Shown here: in pieces, positions 6,524 to 6,822 of the stretch
Layout of the letters: every line of letters begins with the position of its first letter
How positions within the stretch are numbered: the first letter of the stretch is position 1
Source of the DNA: Bacillota bacterium
GTDB lineage: Bacteria; Bacillota; Clostridia; Oscillospirales; Acutalibacteraceae
Direction of reading: 5' to 3'
Assembly: GCA_023397245.1 (NCBI GenBank)
Contig: JAEWUH010000162.1
Span: 1-6,822 of the forward strand
DNA length: 6,822 nucleotides
Translations under genes and position numbers: made by a program
The notes under the pieces: generated by a model
Databases searched by the model: none
Told to the model about the DNA's origin: nothing
The model's input: only the letters and a program-made list of their open reading frames with translations

Positions 6524-6822
6524 CGTCGATCTTGTCATTGTCGGCGGCGGGCCGGCGGGGCTTGCGGCGGCCGTTTCCGCCTATGAGCGGGGCTGCCGGG
6601 ATATCCTGATTCTGGAACGCGAGGAAACCCTCGGCGGGATTTTAAAGCAGTGCATCCACAACGGGTTCGGCCTGCACACCTTCCACGAGGAACTGACCGG
6701 GCCGGAATACGCCCTCCGATACATTGAAAAAATACTTTCTTATCAAATTCCCTATCAGTGTGACACCATGGTGCTGGATGTTACGGAAGGCAAGACCATT
6801 ACGGCGGTCAGCCGGACAAACG
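6516..6822 (+). CDS. FAD/NAD(P)-binding oxidoreductase, partner flavoprotein (C-terminus cut by window end)
   Basis: Only the first 102 residues are in the window. They begin MRNVDLVIVGGGPAGLAAAV, a canonical FAD-binding Rossmann motif GGGPAG at 10-15, followed by a strand ending in an acidic residue (LILERE) and then GGILKQCIHNGFGL with C46. This last motif is characteristic, as I remember it, of the pyridine nucleotide-disulfide-type flavoproteins encoded next to GlpA-like dehydrogenases (Thermotoga TM1433-like). The likely job is to pass electrons between the [2Fe-2S]-containing dehydrogenase and a pyridine nucleotide or other carrier, which is inference. ATG 6516 lies inside the end of the previous gene (ATGCGTAA, different frame), and AGGGGAT (6501-6507) upstream can serve as ribosome binding site, so the two are translationally coupled. 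The full family length is about 400 residues. Confidence 0.88.
   Translation, partial: MRNVDLVIVGGGPAGLAAAVSAYERGCRDILILEREETLGGILKQCIHNGFGLHTFHEELTGPEYALRYIEKILSYQIPYQCDTMVLDVTEGKTITAVSRTN

Noticed and set aside
5021..6538. 505-codon open frame on the minus strand opposite the FAD dehydrogenase
   Set aside because: It mirrors a clear flavoprotein gene with intact FAD and cysteine motifs on the plus strand. The minus product shows no recognisable domain and has a low-complexity, Arg/Pro/Phe-rich composition typical of antisense shadows in GC-rich genes.

Overview
This 6.8 kb chromosomal window is most likely from a Gram-positive anaerobe of the class Clostridia. Oscillospiraceae/Ruminococcaceae-type organisms are my best guess, inferred from the moderately GC-rich genes with AT-rich spacers, the TTAGGAGG-type ribosome binding site, the short GlpF and the type of flavoprotein operon. 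It holds a glycerol uptake and glycerol-3-phosphate oxidation locus next to a divergently transcribed c-di-GMP signalling gene. I see no transposase, CRISPR array, tRNA or rRNA.

Layout. 1-2081 (minus): most of a membrane-bound GGDEF-EAL protein, cut at its C-terminus by the window start. 2082-2568: a 487-bp divergent intergenic region. It holds a near-consensus minus-strand promoter for the GGDEF-EAL gene, a GC-rich inverted-repeat island at 2321-2443 that may be a structured RNA, and a small hairpin just upstream of the glpK ribosome binding site. 2569-4062 (plus): glpK, glycerol kinase, starting at TTG. 4112-4828 (plus): glpF, the glycerol facilitator. 4844-4880: a strong rho-independent terminator ending the glpKF unit. 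4881-5071: a spacer with promoter-like hexamers, a hairpin and repeated GACT motifs. 5072-6523 (plus): an FAD-dependent dehydrogenase of the GlpA/LhgO type with a C-terminal BFD-like [2Fe-2S] domain. 6516-6822 (plus): the start of a second FAD/NAD(P) flavoprotein, overlapping the previous gene by 8 bp and cut by the window end.

How the genes fit together. GlpF admits glycerol, GlpK phosphorylates it, and the two flavoproteins plausibly oxidise glycerol-3-phosphate to dihydroxyacetone phosphate and pass the electrons on. From memory, the same combination (glpF, glpK, GlpA-like protein with a BFD domain, second flavoprotein, small DUF1667 protein) occurs in Thermotoga maritima and many clostridia, where it appears to replace the classical GlpD or GlpABC enzymes. 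The most interesting points are this less-characterised dehydrogenase module, a GlpK that lacks the usual regulatory residues for both HPr phosphorylation and fructose-1,6-bisphosphate inhibition, and the unexplained structured element in the divergent intergenic region.
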